A model generated the notes under the pieces. The model ran no database searches and had not been told where the DNA came from. It was given only the letters and a program-made list of their open reading frames with translations. Made by a program: the position numbers and the translations under genes. From the NCBI RefSeq assembly GCF_026340675.1, contig NZ_JAPEOX010000002.1, forward strand, positions 1,240,001 to 1,304,000: a stretch of DNA of 64,000 bases, read 5' to 3'. This stretch comes from Streptomyces sp. NBC_01264 (GTDB taxonomy: Bacteria; Actinomycetota; Actinomycetes; Streptomycetales; Streptomycetaceae). Below, piece after piece: positions 8,762-20,879 of the stretch (the stretch's first letter is position 1; the number at the start of each line of letters is the position of its first letter).

Positions 8762-9174
8762 CCCAGCAAGGCGTAGACGGTGGAGGCCTTCGCGGCCGGT
8801 TCCTCAGCGCCCTCCGGCGTCATGGTGATGTCGGCGAAGGCCATCCGCTTGCCGAGTTTGGTGATCCGTACGTCGATCAGCACATCGGCGCCGACCACCG
8901 GCCGCTGGAAGCTGGTGGACTGCTGGACGGTGGTCATCGGACCGTACGCCCCGCGCGCGGCGGAGATCGCGATCACGGTGGCGGTGTCCGCGGCGGCCAT
9001 CAGGGCCTGCCCGCTGAGGCCCCCGCCGTCCCGGGCGAGGGTGTCCGACCAGGGCAGCCGCAGTACGGCGTGCCGCTCGCCCGTCTCCTGGACGGTGAGT
9101 CCGAGGGCGAGCACCCAGGGGGCGAAGTTGTCGTGGAGGATCTTGTCCGCGTCTGCCGGTGTCAGCGTCGTCAC
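8758..9174 (-). CDS. Hotdog-fold (PaaI-type) thioesterase-like protein
   Basis: 138 residues from GTG 9174; the frame extends upstream to 9222, but that part reads through a terminator-like hairpin. The hotdog helix has RDGGGLSGQALMAAADTAT, followed by QQSTSFQRPVVGADV, which matches the PaaI/acyl-CoA thioesterase layout. It probably hydrolyses an acyl-CoA in the cytosol. Coupling with the MFS gene (4-base overlap) suggests that the two deal with the same compound. The Shine-Dalgarno sequence at 9174 is weak, so the exact start is uncertain. Confidence 0.82.
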   Translation of the reverse strand: MTTLTPADADKILHDNFAPWVLALGLTVQETGERHAVLRLPWSDTLARDGGGLSGQALMAAADTATVIAISAARGAYGPMTTVQQSTSFQRPVVGADVLIDVRITKLGKRMAFADITMTPEGAEEPAAKASTVYALLG

Positions 9175-9183
9175 CGGGTGATT

Positions 9184-9208
9184 GTGGCGGCCCGGCCCGG
9201 GCCGCCAC
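9184..9208 (-). terminator. Hairpin downstream of the dienoyl-CoA reductase gene
   Basis: Perfect 12-base arms (GTGGCGGCCCGG and CCGGGCCGCCAC) with a 1-base centre lie between the reductase stop and the thioesterase start on the same strand. This is a typical actinomycete T-less terminator position. Confidence 0.6.
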
Positions 9209-9232
9209 AACTCCCTTTGCACCGACCGGTCC

Positions 9233-11413
<2,181 letters not shown>

Positions 11414-11433
11414 TCACGGCCGGGGTGATCGCC

Positions 11434-12573
11434 ATGGATGGGGGGATGCCCGCACCCCCCGCCCCTACCTCCGTCCCCGCCCCCACCCTCCGTGCCGCCC
11501 TGGCCGCCGCCGCGGCGGCGGTGCTGCTCGCCGGCTGCGGCATCGCGGAATCCGACACCGATCGGCTGAGCCGCAAGGTCGCGGCGGGGTCCGTGGACAC
11601 CGTGGACTCCGTGGATGCGGTCGACGCCGTCGACGACGCCGTCGACGGCGTGGACACCTCCGCCTCCCGGCCGCCGGGCGCGCCCGGGCCCGCGCCGACC
11701 GCCACCCCCGACCCGACCCGCTCCCCCGCACCCGAGGCCGCGCTCCTGCGGAACCCGGCCCGCCAGGTGCGCCCGGCGATCGCCCCCGCCCACGGCGCGA
11801 CGGTCGGCATCGGCCAGCCCGTCTCGCTGGTCTTCAAGGGCCAGAAGGTGGACCCGGCACTGCGGGCCGGCATCGAGGGCCGGGTGCGGATCAAGACCTC
11901 CACCGGGGTCGTCGGCGCCTGGCACTGGGCGGAGGCCAAGGGGGACACGTACCTCCACTTCCGGCCGCGCGAGTACTGGCCGGCGGGCACGAAGGTGACC
12001 TTGGACGCCCGCCTCGCGGGGGTGAGACTGGACGCGCGCACCGCGGCGGCCGGGGACCGCCAACTGGCCTTCACCGTGGGCCCCGCGATGGTCAGCAAGG
12101 TCGACCTCGCCGCGCACACGCTCACGCTGGTCAAGGACGGCACGCCCCTGCGTACCATCCCGGTCAGCGGCGGCGAGGACCGGTTCAAGACCCGCGAGGG
12201 CGTCAAGACGATCCTCAGCAAGGACGGCACGGTGCTGATGGACTCCCGGACGATCGGCATCCCGCGCACCAGCCCGGACGGTTTCTACGGCCGCTACGAG
12301 TGGAGCATGCGCGAAACGGTCAGCGGCGAGTACGTCCACGCCGCCCCCGACAACGCGGAGTCCTTCGGCAGGGCCAACGTCAGCCACGGCTGCATCGGCA
12401 TGTCGGTGGCCGACGCGAAATGGCTGTACGAGCGGTCCTCCGTCGGCGACGTCATCGAGGTGACGGGCACGACCGGCAAGCCCATGGACCGCTTCGGCAA
12501 CGGCTACGGCGACTGGAACCTGAGCTGGGACGAGTGGCTCAAGGGCAGCACCCTCGGCGCCTTCAAGGCCTGA
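11434..12573 (+). CDS. L,D-transpeptidase lipoprotein (YkuD domain)
   Basis: 379 residues. It makes 3-3 peptidoglycan cross-links outside the membrane. The lipobox VLLAGC has its Cys at residue 34. An Asp/Val-rich linker (TVDSVDAVDAVDDAVDG) follows, then Ig-like domains, then the YkuD domain with SHGCIGMS and nucleophile Cys320, and HAAP upstream for the catalytic His. ATG 11434 is chosen for the GGGGTGAT site 5 bases upstream; GTG 11404 and ATG 11446 are alternatives. A second, related enzyme lies at 48078-49091. Confidence 0.92.
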   Translation: MDGGMPAPPAPTSVPAPTLRAALAAAAAAVLLAGCGIAESDTDRLSRKVAAGSVDTVDSVDAVDAVDDAVDGVDTSASRPPGAPGPAPTATPDPTRSPAPEAALLRNPARQVRPAIAPAHGATVGIGQPVSLVFKGQKVDPALRAGIEGRVRIKTSTGVVGAWHWAEAKGDTYLHFRPREYWPAGTKVTLDARLAGVRLDARTAAAGDRQLAFTVGPAMVSKVDLAAHTLTLVKDGTPLRTIPVSGGEDRFKTREGVKTILSKDGTVLMDSRTIGIPRTSPDGFYGRYEWSMRETVSGEYVHAAPDNAESFGRANVSHGCIGMSVADAKWLYERSSVGDVIEVTGTTGKPMDRFGNGYGDWNLSWDEWLKGSTLGAFKA

Positions 12574-12597
12574 GCCGGCGCCGGTAGCGTGCACCGC

Positions 12598-13296
12598 ATG
12601 ACGACGCGGAAGACCGAACACCACGCCCTGACCGTGAACGGAGGCGTACGCCTCGCCTACGAGGTCACCGGCCCGCCGGACGGACCGCCGGTGCTGCTGC
12701 TCCCCGCGCTGGGCAGGACCGCCGCCGACTGGGCGGCCGTACGGGACGAACTCGCCCGGGAGCGGCGGGTGTTCGCGCTGAACCTGCGCGGCCACGGAGC
12801 CAGCGCATGGCCCTGCGCGTACTCGCTGCCGCTCATGCGGGACGACGTACTGGCCTTCCTGGACGCCCTCGGACTGGAGCGGGTGGACCTGGTGGGGCAT
12901 TCGCTGGGGGGCGTCGTCGCGTACCTGGCGGCAGCCGCGCAGCCGCACCGGATCGGCCGCCTCGTCCTGGAGGACGCCCCGGCGCCGCTCCCCCGCGAGC
13001 CCGTGATCCCTGAACGCCCCGAGGGCGAGCTCGCCTTCGACTGGGCGATGGTGCTCGCGGTCCGGCCCCAGCTCGACCGTCCCGACCCGGCCTGGCTCGC
13101 GGACCTGGCGCGGATCACGGCCCCGACCCTGGTCGTGTACGGCGGCCCCACCAGCCACCTGGCGCCCGCCTCCTTCGACGAGGTGGTCCGCCGTATCCCG
13201 GACGCCCGCCTGCTCACCCTCCCGTACGGCCATCTGATCCACGCGGCGGCGCCGGCGGAGTTCACGGCGGCCGTGGCGGCGTTCCTCGCCCGGTGA
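12598..13296 (+). CDS. Alpha/beta-hydrolase fold protein
   Basis: 232 residues and cytosolic. The nucleophile elbow is GHSLGG, the oxyanion region is LLPALGRT, and the C-terminal His is in LPYGHLIHAA. The usual catalytic Asp after strand 7 is replaced: the segment reads VVYGGPTSHL, with Ser in the Asp position. The Asp in LVLEDAP after strand 6 could take its place, as in some family members. A GTG at 12589 is in frame, but ATG 12598 gives the usual N-terminus. The next gene overlaps its stop by 4 bases. The substrate is unknown. Confidence 0.83.
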   Translation: MTTRKTEHHALTVNGGVRLAYEVTGPPDGPPVLLLPALGRTAADWAAVRDELARERRVFALNLRGHGASAWPCAYSLPLMRDDVLAFLDALGLERVDLVGHSLGGVVAYLAAAAQPHRIGRLVLEDAPAPLPREPVIPERPEGELAFDWAMVLAVRPQLDRPDPAWLADLARITAPTLVVYGGPTSHLAPASFDEVVRRIPDARLLTLPYGHLIHAAAPAEFTAAVAAFLAR

Positions 13297-14087
13297 CCCC
13301 GGGGAGGGAAGCGCACCCGGAAACGGCCCTGGCCAGGGCCTGGCTCGCCGAGGAGGGGGTGACCCAGGACGCGGGCGGCGCATGGTGGTGCACGGACGAC
13401 GACGCCCCGGATGATCCGCCCGAAGCCACGAGCACGGACGACATCGCGGACACGTACGGATTCCTGGTCTTCGACGACGAACGGATCGACCCGGCCGACC
13501 GGATCCGGGTGGCGCTCGGCCTGATGGACCTGGTCGGCAGCCACGTCCTGGTGCACCGCCCGATCCACAGGGCGCACCTCGGACCCGCCGGGCCACTGCC
13601 GGTCGAGGTGCTGTGGGAAGGCTACCGGCGGCGCCTGGAGGCCGGGCCGGAGCCGGAGGCCGTCCTCGCCTCGCTCTGGCTCGACTGGTTCGAGCACGGG
13701 CAGACCGCCGAAGCAGCCTTCGCCGGGGTGCTCGGCCGGAACGCCGGACGGATCTTCACCGGGGCCCCGGCAGGGTTCCTGCGGCGGACCCGGCGGGTCC
13801 TGGAGTGTTCCGGGCCCGTGCCGTGGGCCGCCAAGGAGCTCGCCTACCGGGCCGCCGCGGCCGTGCCCGAGCTGCATCAGGCCGTGTTCCGGGCCCTGCT
13901 GGCCAGCTACCACGACCTGTTCGGGCAGCTCGAACCGACCGCCGCGCTCGCCCTCCTCGACACCCTGCCCCTTCCGTCCGCCACCGAACACCCGGCCGCG
14001 CTGCGCACCGTACTGACGGCCGGGCACGCGAACCACTACCGCGCGCTGGACGCCTGGCGGGAGGCGCTGGGGCCCCGGCCCGGGTGA
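13293..14087 (+). CDS. Hypothetical protein, coupled to the alpha/beta hydrolase
   Basis: 264 residues; I do not recognise the family. It is acidic near the N-terminus (CTDDDAPDDPPEATSTDD) and mostly alpha-helical afterwards, with no signal peptide or membrane segment. Its GTG overlaps the hydrolase stop by 4 bases (GTGA), so the two are translated together. The coding signature (GC at third positions) is strong along the whole length, so I regard it as a real gene. Confidence 0.72.
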   Translation: MTPGREAHPETALARAWLAEEGVTQDAGGAWWCTDDDAPDDPPEATSTDDIADTYGFLVFDDERIDPADRIRVALGLMDLVGSHVLVHRPIHRAHLGPAGPLPVEVLWEGYRRRLEAGPEPEAVLASLWLDWFEHGQTAEAAFAGVLGRNAGRIFTGAPAGFLRRTRRVLECSGPVPWAAKELAYRAAAAVPELHQAVFRALLASYHDLFGQLEPTAALALLDTLPLPSATEHPAALRTVLTAGHANHYRALDAWREALGPRPG

Positions 14088-14101
14088 TCCGGGCCGGGGC
14101 C
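14071..14101. terminator. Bidirectional terminator between hypothetical gene and alpha-mannosidase
   Basis: A perfect 13-base stem (GGCCCCGGCCCGG at 14071-14083, CCGGGCCGGGGCC at 14089-14101) with loop GTGAT. It overlaps the stop codon of the upstream gene and lies 12 bases from the end of the converging mannosidase gene. Confidence 0.75.
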
Positions 14102-14112
14102 GGTCCGCGGGC

Positions 14113-17100
14113 TCAGGCCCGGTGGAGGCGAAGCGTGACGATCTGGAACGGGCGCAGGGTCAGGGCGACCGTCCCGTCCGCGGCGAGGGCGGAGACGGCG
14201 GAGCCCTCCAGGGGGCGTTCCAGCAGGTCGCTCTCGACCGCCGCGGTCAGCGGGAACCCCGCCGTCAGGGTGGCCCGCGCCCGGCCGCCCCGGGATTCGT
14301 AGAGGCGGACGACCACGTCGCCGCTGCGGTCCTCGGCGAGTTTCACCGACTCGACCACCACCGCGTCCGTGTCGACCGCGACGAGCGGGGCGACCGGACC
14401 CGCGCCGCGCAGCACGCGCTCCGGCAGGTTCAGCGCGTGGCCCTCGCGGACCGCGTCGCCGACGGCCGCGCCGGGGGCAAGCGAGAAGCGCAGGGTGTGC
14501 GCGCCCCGGTCGGTCTCCGGGTCCGGGTAGCGCGGGGCCCTCAGGAGGGAGAGGCGGACGGTGGTGGTCTGGCCGCCGTCGGGGCGCACGTCGCGGGTCA
14601 CGTCGTGGCCGTACGTGGAGTCGTTGAGGACGGCGACCCCCCAGCCCGGCTCCTCCGCGTGGATCCAGCGGTGCGCGCAGATCTCGAACTTGGCGGCCTC
14701 CCAAGAGGTGTTGGTGTGGGTGGCCCGGTAGACGTGCCCGAACTGCGTTTCGGAGGCGGATCGTTCGGCCTTGATGTCCAGCGGGAAGGCCGCCTTGAGG
14801 AACTTCTCCGTCTCGTGCCAGTCCACGTCCGTGACGATGTCCACCGTCTTGGCCCCGGCCCGCAGGGTCACCGTCTGGACGACGCGGGACAGGCCGAACG
14901 AGCGGCTCACCCGTACGGCGACCGAGTCGGGCCCGGCCTGCGTGACCTCCAGCGCGTCCAGGCCCACCAGGTCGGTGACCTTGTTGCGGTAGAACTCGTC
15001 GATGTCCCACGCGTCCCACATGTTCGGGAAGTCGGGGTGGATCTGGAGCAGGTTCGCGGCGGCCCCGGGAGCGACCGATTCCCGGCCGGCCTCCAGGTCG
15101 TACGCGGACACGATCAGCCCGCGGCCGTCGATCTCCACGAGGAGCCGCCCGTTGGCCAGGACGTGGCCCCCGCCGTGCCGCTCCTCCACCGTGACGGGCT
15201 GCTCGGCCGGAGCCGGCAGGCCCGCCCCGCCGGCCGGGACTCCGCGCCGGGCGTGCGGAGCGCAGTTGAAGACAAGCTCCTCCTCGCCCGCTCCGGCGAG
15301 GCCCGTCTGCGCGGCCACGGTGATCGCGGTCAGCTCCTCGCGCACCTTGGCGTACGTCTCGCGGGCCTCGCGGTGCACCCAGGCGATGGAGGATCCGGGG
15401 AGGATGTCGTGGAACTGGTGGAGCAGCACGGTCTTCCAGATCCGCTCCAGGTCCTCGTACGGGTACGCGTACCCGGGGACCTTCACCGCGGCCCTGGACG
15501 CCCACAACTCGGCCTCGCGCAGCAGTGATTCGCTGTGCCGGTTGCCCTGCTTGGTCTTGGCCTGGGAGGTATAGGTGCCGCGGTGCAGCTCCAGGTAGAG
15601 CTCGTCGGCCCAGACCGGCGCGTCCTCGTACTCGGCGTGCGCCTTCTCGAAGAACGCGTCGGGGCGCTCGATCTCCACCCGCGGAGACCCTTCGAGGTCC
15701 CGCTGCCGCTTGGCGCGGCCCAGCTGCTCGCGGGTCGGGCCGCCACCGCCGTCACCCCAGCCGAAGGGGGCCAGCGAGCGCGAACCACGGTCCTTCTCCT
15801 GGTAGTTGCGTGCGGCGTGCGCCAGTTGGGCGCCGCCGAGGCCGGAGTTGTAGGTGTCGACGGGCGGGAAGTGCGTGAAGACGCGGGTGCCGTCGATGCC
15901 CTCCCACCAGAAGGTGTGGTGGGGGAACTTGTTGACCTGGGACCAGGAGATCTTCTGCGTGAGGAACCACTTGGAGCCGGAGAGCTTGACGATCTGCGGC
16001 ATGGCGGCGGTGTAGCCGAAGGAGTCGGGCAGCCAGACGTTGTTCGTGTCGATGCCGAACTCGTCCAAAAAGAACTTCTTGCCGTACAGGAACTGGCGGG
16101 CCATGGCCTCGCCGCCGACCATGTTGGTGTCGGACTCGACCCACATGCCGCCGACCGGAACGAACTGCCCGTCGGCGATCTTCTTCTTGACCCGCTCGAA
16201 GAGCTCGGGGCGGTAGGTCTTGATCCAGTCGAGCTGCTGCGCCTGGGACATGGCGAAGACGAACTCGGGGTGCTCCTCCATCAGGCCCAGCATGTTGGAC
16301 GTGGTCCGCGAGACCTTGCGGACGGTCTCGCGCAGCGGCCACAGCCACGCGGAGTCGATGTGGGCGTGACCGATGGCGCTGATCCGGTGCGCGGAGGCGT
16401 TGGCGGGGGCGGCCAGGACCTCGGTGAGCAGCGCGCGGGCACCGGCCGCGGTGCCGGGGACGTCGCAGAGGTCCACCGCGTCGAGGGCGGAGTCGAGGGC
16501 GCGCAGGATCTCGTAGCGCCGGGCATCGCGCTCGTCGAGCTGCGTCATCAGGTCGTAGAGGACTTCGAGGTCCTGTACGAGTTCCCAGACCTCGGTCTCG
16601 AAGACGGCGAGGTCCATCCGGGCGAGCCGGTAGAGGGGCTGGTCTCCGCTGGTCAGCCGGTCGCCGTCGTAGGTGACCGAGTGGTCGACGAGGATCGGGT
16701 TGGAGGCTCCTTCGACGTACCACTCGACGCGCTCGCCGCCCTCCGCGCGGTCGGCGACGCGCACCCAGTCGTTGTACGGGTTGAGCGCCTTGACCTCGCC
16801 GCCGTCGGCGCGGTGGACCAGGCTCTCGCACTGGAAGCCGGGCATCATCCGGTCGAAGCCGAGGTCGAGTACGGCTTCGACCGTGCGGCCGGCCCAGTCG
16901 GCGGGGACGGTTCCGGTGACCTTGAACCAGGTGGTGCCCCAGGCCGTGGCCCCACATGTCGCCGATGGCGCAGGGTTCGTAGGAGGCCGCCAGGCCCTCG
17001 GCCACGGGGACGGGCTCGCCGGGTGCCTCCCAGCGCTCCACGGTCAGCGGGACCGCGCGGGAGTGGACGGCGGGCTTGACGCGCTCCTTGAGGACACGGC

Positions 17101-17137
17101 GGAGGCGGTGTTCGGTGATGCTGCGGTCGTCGTGCAT
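14113..17137 (-). pseudogene. Alpha-mannosidase, glycoside hydrolase family 38, with a 1-base frameshift
   Basis: Removing one base gives 1007 residues, the normal GH38 length. The N-terminus (MHDDRSITEHRLRRVLKERV) starts at ATG 17137 with GGAG upstream. The frame breaks at 16948-16949, where GG replaces an expected single G; removing it restores WGTAWGTTWFK. After the break the GH38 motifs are intact: GHAHIDSAWLWP (zinc His/Asp), VESDTNMVGGE (nucleophile region) and LPDSFGYTAAMPQ. No other stop or shift occurs in 3 kb. It would cleave mannosides imported by the ABC system next to it. The lesion is either a real recent mutation or a consensus error; an internal start at 16848 would lack the first 96 residues. 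Confidence 0.88.
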
Positions 17138-17208
17138 GACGGCTGCTCCAGGGTGGGGGTGGACTGCGATCCCGCGGTCGGTCGGGGGCGGGTGGTGCGG
17201 TGGCCCGG

Positions 17209-18097
17209 TCAGGTCTTGACGGCTCCCTCGCCCACGCCCTTGAAGAGGAAGAAGCGCTGGAGGGCGAAGAAGAGCAGCATCATCGGGATCAGCGCGGCCA
17301 TCGCACCGGCGGCGATGATCCGCTGGTCGCTGACGGTGGTGGCGCCGGCCAGGGTCTTCAGGCCGAGCTGGAGGGTGTAGTTGTCGCTGTTGGTCAGCAC
17401 CAGCAGGGGCCAGAGGAAGTCGTCCCAGGCGCCCATGAAGCTGGTGATGCAGACGACGGCCAGGGCTCCCTTGGCGGCGGGGAGGAAGACCCGGGTGAAG
17501 CGGGTCCACTCGTTCGCGCCGTCCAGGACCACGGCCTCCTCGACCTCCTTGGGGACGGAGAGGAATGCCGATCGCATGATCATGATGTTGAGGACGGAGA
17601 CCGCGCCGGGCAGCCAGACGCCGATGAGGGTGTCGACCAGGCCCATCTCGCGGACCGTGAGGAACATCGAGATCATCACGGACTCGAAGGGGAACATCAG
17701 CGTCGCCACCAGCACGGTGAAGACGATCTTGCGGCCCTTCCAGGCGGCGCGGGAGAGGGCGTAGCCCCCCCATGGCCGCGAAGAGCATGTTCGAGGTGAT
17801 GGCGAGGAGCGCCACCGTCAGGGTGTTGCCGACGTACTGGAACAGCGGGAACGACTCGGCGACCCGGAAGTAGTTGTCGAGGGTGGGCTGCGAGGGCAGC
17901 ACCCCGTCGTACACGTTCTCGGTGCGGCCGCGGATCGAGGTCAGGAACTGCCAGACGATCGGCCCGAGCATGATCACGAGCATCAGGAGGAGCGTGGCGT
18001 ACCGGCCGGCGAGGCCGATCCAGTACCGCCGCGCGTCGGCTCCGACGCGCTTGCCCGCCTTGTTGTCCCGGGATCCGAGGGAAGCGAGGGTGGTCAA
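17209..18097 (-). pseudogene. Carbohydrate ABC transporter permease (MalG type), frameshifted in a G7 run
   Basis: Corrected length is 295 residues with six membrane segments. The EAA loop is EEAVVLDGANEWTRF. The start is TTG 18097, overlapping the upstream permease stop (TTGA), with GGGAGA before it. The frame breaks in a 7-base C run on the plus strand at about 17766-17772; six would restore AAMGGYALSRAAWKGRK. The remainder is open. It would form the inner-membrane channel with the neighbouring permease. Homopolymer slippage is easy both in replication and in sequencing, so I cannot tell whether the gene is dead. Confidence 0.86.
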
Positions 18098-19175
18098 CTT
18101 TCGTCTCCCTTCGAGAGACGGCGGCCCAGCAGGCTGAAGACCAGCGTCAGGAGGAACAACAGGATGGAGATGGCGGCCGCGTAGCCGGTCTCGCCGGAGA
18201 AGCGGAGGCCGACCTGCCGGATGAGGAAGGGCAGCGTACGGGCGCCGCCGCCGGGGCCGCCGCTCTCGCCGCCGAGGATGTAGATCTCGGTGAAGACGCG
18301 GAGCGCGGAGATCGCGGAGAGGGTGCCGACCAGCAGCATCATCGGCTTCACCTGGGGGACGGTGATGCTGAAGAAGCGGCGGACCGGGCCCGCGCCGTCG
18401 AGCGCGGCGGCCTCGTAGAGCGAGGTGGAGACGTTTCCGAGGGCGGCGAGGTAGAAGACCATGTAGTAGCCGAGGCCCTTCCACACGGTCACGATCATCG
18501 CGGAGACCAGCAGCATGGTGCTGTCGGTCAGGAACGGGATGGGCTCGGAGATGATGCTCAGCTTCTGGAACAGCGTGTTGACCAGGCCGTCGCTGCGCAG
18601 CACCCACTGCCAGATGAGGCCGACGACCACGGCGGAAGCGATCACCGGGGTGTAGAACGCCGAACGGAGAAGCCGATGCCGGGGACCTTCGTCTGCACGA
18701 GGACGGCGAGCGCCAGCGGCAGGAAGACCAGACACGGGACGACGACCACGAGGTACAGCACGCTGTTGCCGGTGGCGACCCAGAAGTCGGGGTCGGCGAA
18801 GGCGCGGGTGTAGTTGTCGAAGCCGACGAACCCGCCGCCGCGCAGGATCTGCGCGTCGGTGAAGGAGAGGATCACGGTGTTGACGAACAGCCAGAGGCTG
18901 AACATCGTCACCATGATCAGGCCCGGGGCGAGGAAGAGGTACGGGGTCCACCACTTGCGGTGGCGCAGCCCGGTCTCGGCCTCCATGGCCTTCCTGGCCC
19001 GCTTCGCCCGCTGGACCGCGGCCCTGCTCCGCGGGGCCTCGGCTCCGGCGCCTGCTGTCACCGGGCCTCCGGTCCGCGGCCGGGCCCGTACCTCGTCGAG
19101 GGTGGGGGCGGGGTCGGGCGCGTCCCGCAACGGGCCGGCCTTCTCCCGAAGTTCCGGTCCTGAGGATGGGCTCAT
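18094..19175 (-). pseudogene. Carbohydrate ABC transporter permease (MalF type), 1-base deletion
   Basis: Corrected length is 360 residues. A long hydrophilic N-terminus (about 75 residues) precedes the first helix (TPYLFLAPGLIMVTMF). The frame breaks at about 18666, where TTCTCCG stands for an expected TTCTTCCG; restoring a T gives GIGFFRSAFYTPVIA. The EAA loop is YEAAALDGAGPVRRFF. ATG 19175 has GGGGAGG upstream. It pairs with the MalG-type permease (overlapping stop/start) and the binding protein 32 bases upstream. Apart from this base the frame is fully conserved. Confidence 0.86.
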
Positions 19176-19207
19176 GGCGTCCGCCTCCCCTTCGTCCGCT
19201 GCCGCCG

Positions 19208-20540
19208 TCACCGCTGGGCCGTCTTCGCGAGCAGCTTGTTCGCCTCCTCCTGTGCCTTCTTCACCGCCGTCTTGGCGTCCTGCTCGCCCTTGATGGCCTT
19301 CTGCATCTCGCGCACGACCACGTCGCCGACCTGGTTGGTCCACTGGACGGGGGTGTTGGCGTCGAGTCCCGCGGTCTTCAGCTGTTCGGCGCCGACCGCG
19401 CGGGCCAGCGTCTCCGCGTCTTTGCCGTCGCCCTTGTCGGAGAAGAAGGGGTCGGCGAGTCCGGTGGCGTTGGAGGGGTAGATGGTCGCGCGCTTCGAGA
19501 ACGCCACCTGGTTGGGGCCGTTGGTGAGCCACTTGGCGAACTCGGTCGCCGCGTCCATGTGCTCGGTGTCCTTCTTGATGCCGAGCGACTGGGCGTAGAT
19601 GCCGATGTGGCCGAGCTGCCCGGTGACGGCGTTCGCGACCTGCGTGTTCGCGTAGATCTGCGGGGCGTTCTGCTTGATGTCCTTGACGAAGCCCGGGGAG
19701 CCAGGCCCGAAGACGATCTTGCCGCCGCCGTAGAGCTGGTTGATGTCGTCCTGCTTGAGCAGGGACTCCTTGGGCATGGCGCCCTTGGCGTACAGGTCCT
19801 TCATCCGCTCGACCCACGCGACGGCCTTGTCGGTGTCGAAGGTGAACCGGTCCTGCTTCTCGTTCAGGATCGGGACGCCCATCTTCTGCCAGTCCCCGGG
19901 CAGTCGGCCCTTGGGGTCGGCCATGAAGGCGGAGTACTTGCCCTCCGACTTGGCGGCGATCCGCTCGGCGTAGTCGAAGAACCGCTCGACCGTGGTCGGC
20001 GGCTCGGCGGGGTCGAGACCGGCCTTCTCGAAGAGCTCCTTGTTGTACGTCAGGATCTCCGGGGTCACGTACCAGGGGTACGCGAACACGCTGTCCCCCT
20101 TGCCGGGCAGCTTGAACTGCTCCCAGACGCCGGGGACGTAGTCCTTGGCCACCTCGGGGTCCAGCTTCGCGAGGTCGGCCAGCATGCCGCGGTCGCCGAG
20201 GAGCTGGAAGGAGTCGGTGGAGAGGTTGACCACGTCGGGGAGGGCTCCCGCCTGGGCGTCGGCGACGATCTTCTCGTTGTAGCCGTCGCCCGGCACGTCC
20301 TCCCATGTGACCTTCGCGTCGGGGTACTTCTTCTCGAACGCGTCGATGACCCCCTGGACGTACGACGTGAACATGGGCTTCAGCTGGAGCGTGCGGAACG
20401 TGATCTGACCGGTCACCCTGCCGGTCTTCTCCCCCTCCTTCACGTCGCCGGCGCCGCCGCTCATTCCGCACGCGGAGGTCGCGAAGAAAGTGCCGGCCAC
20501 GAGCGTGGTGAGCTATACGGGTCACGTTCTTACGGGGCAT
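19208..20540 (-). pseudogene. Sugar ABC transporter substrate-binding lipoprotein, frameshift in the signal peptide
   Basis: The mature part (about 425 residues) is a complete family 1 extracellular binding protein, with VINAF-like helix VIDAFEKKYPDAKVTW, AYPWYVTPEILTYN and YGGGKIVFGPG. The basic n-region MPRKNVTR starts at ATG 20540 but is in another frame; the break is at about 20511-20515 (net +1). The hydrophobic core and lipobox (TLVAGTFFATSACG) follow in the main frame. Without the n-region the protein could not be exported. It is first in the binding protein-permease-permease-mannosidase operon, so mannose-containing glycans are the likely ligand. Confidence 0.85.
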
Positions 20541-20879
20541 CGTCGCCGCCTTCAGGGGGAGTTCCGGCATCGTCGCCGGATCACTGGGCCCAAACTCACC
20601 CGAAATCAAGATTCCGTCAATATGACCAAAATCCCGTGCGACAGGTACCCGTACGTCCCGAATGACCACAGAGAAGAGCGGAACAGTCCGAAAGTCACTC
20701 CCCTAGTATGACTCTGACCTGCACTGATGCGCTTTAGCCCTCATCCCCGCTGGCGTGATATAGATTCGATAACGAACTTCTGCGTACGATCAAGGTTGAC
20801 TTCTTATCGCCGGTTAACGAATACTGGCACTAATGCGGTTTATCCAGCGTGGCACATTCGCCCGCATACCGCTGTCGCC
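20541..20879. other. Low-GC intergenic stretch between binding-protein gene and ABC-ATPase remnant
   Basis: From about 20585 to 20870 base composition falls to roughly half A+T, unlike any other part of the window. No open frame in it looks coding. It should hold the promoter of the leftward sugar-transport operon. The right end runs straight into the truncated ATPase, so it may include a deletion or insertion scar. Confidence 0.5.

Noticed and set aside
15752..18607. A 951-residue minus-strand frame
   Set aside because: It mixes shadow sequence with the true N-termini of the MalG-type permease and the mannosidase; it results from the frameshifts, not from one gene.
18642..20669. A single 675-residue minus-strand frame that ends in a permease-like segment
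   Set aside because: It is a shadow frame through the binding-protein gene that joins the true start of the MalF-type permease; only the last part is real coding.
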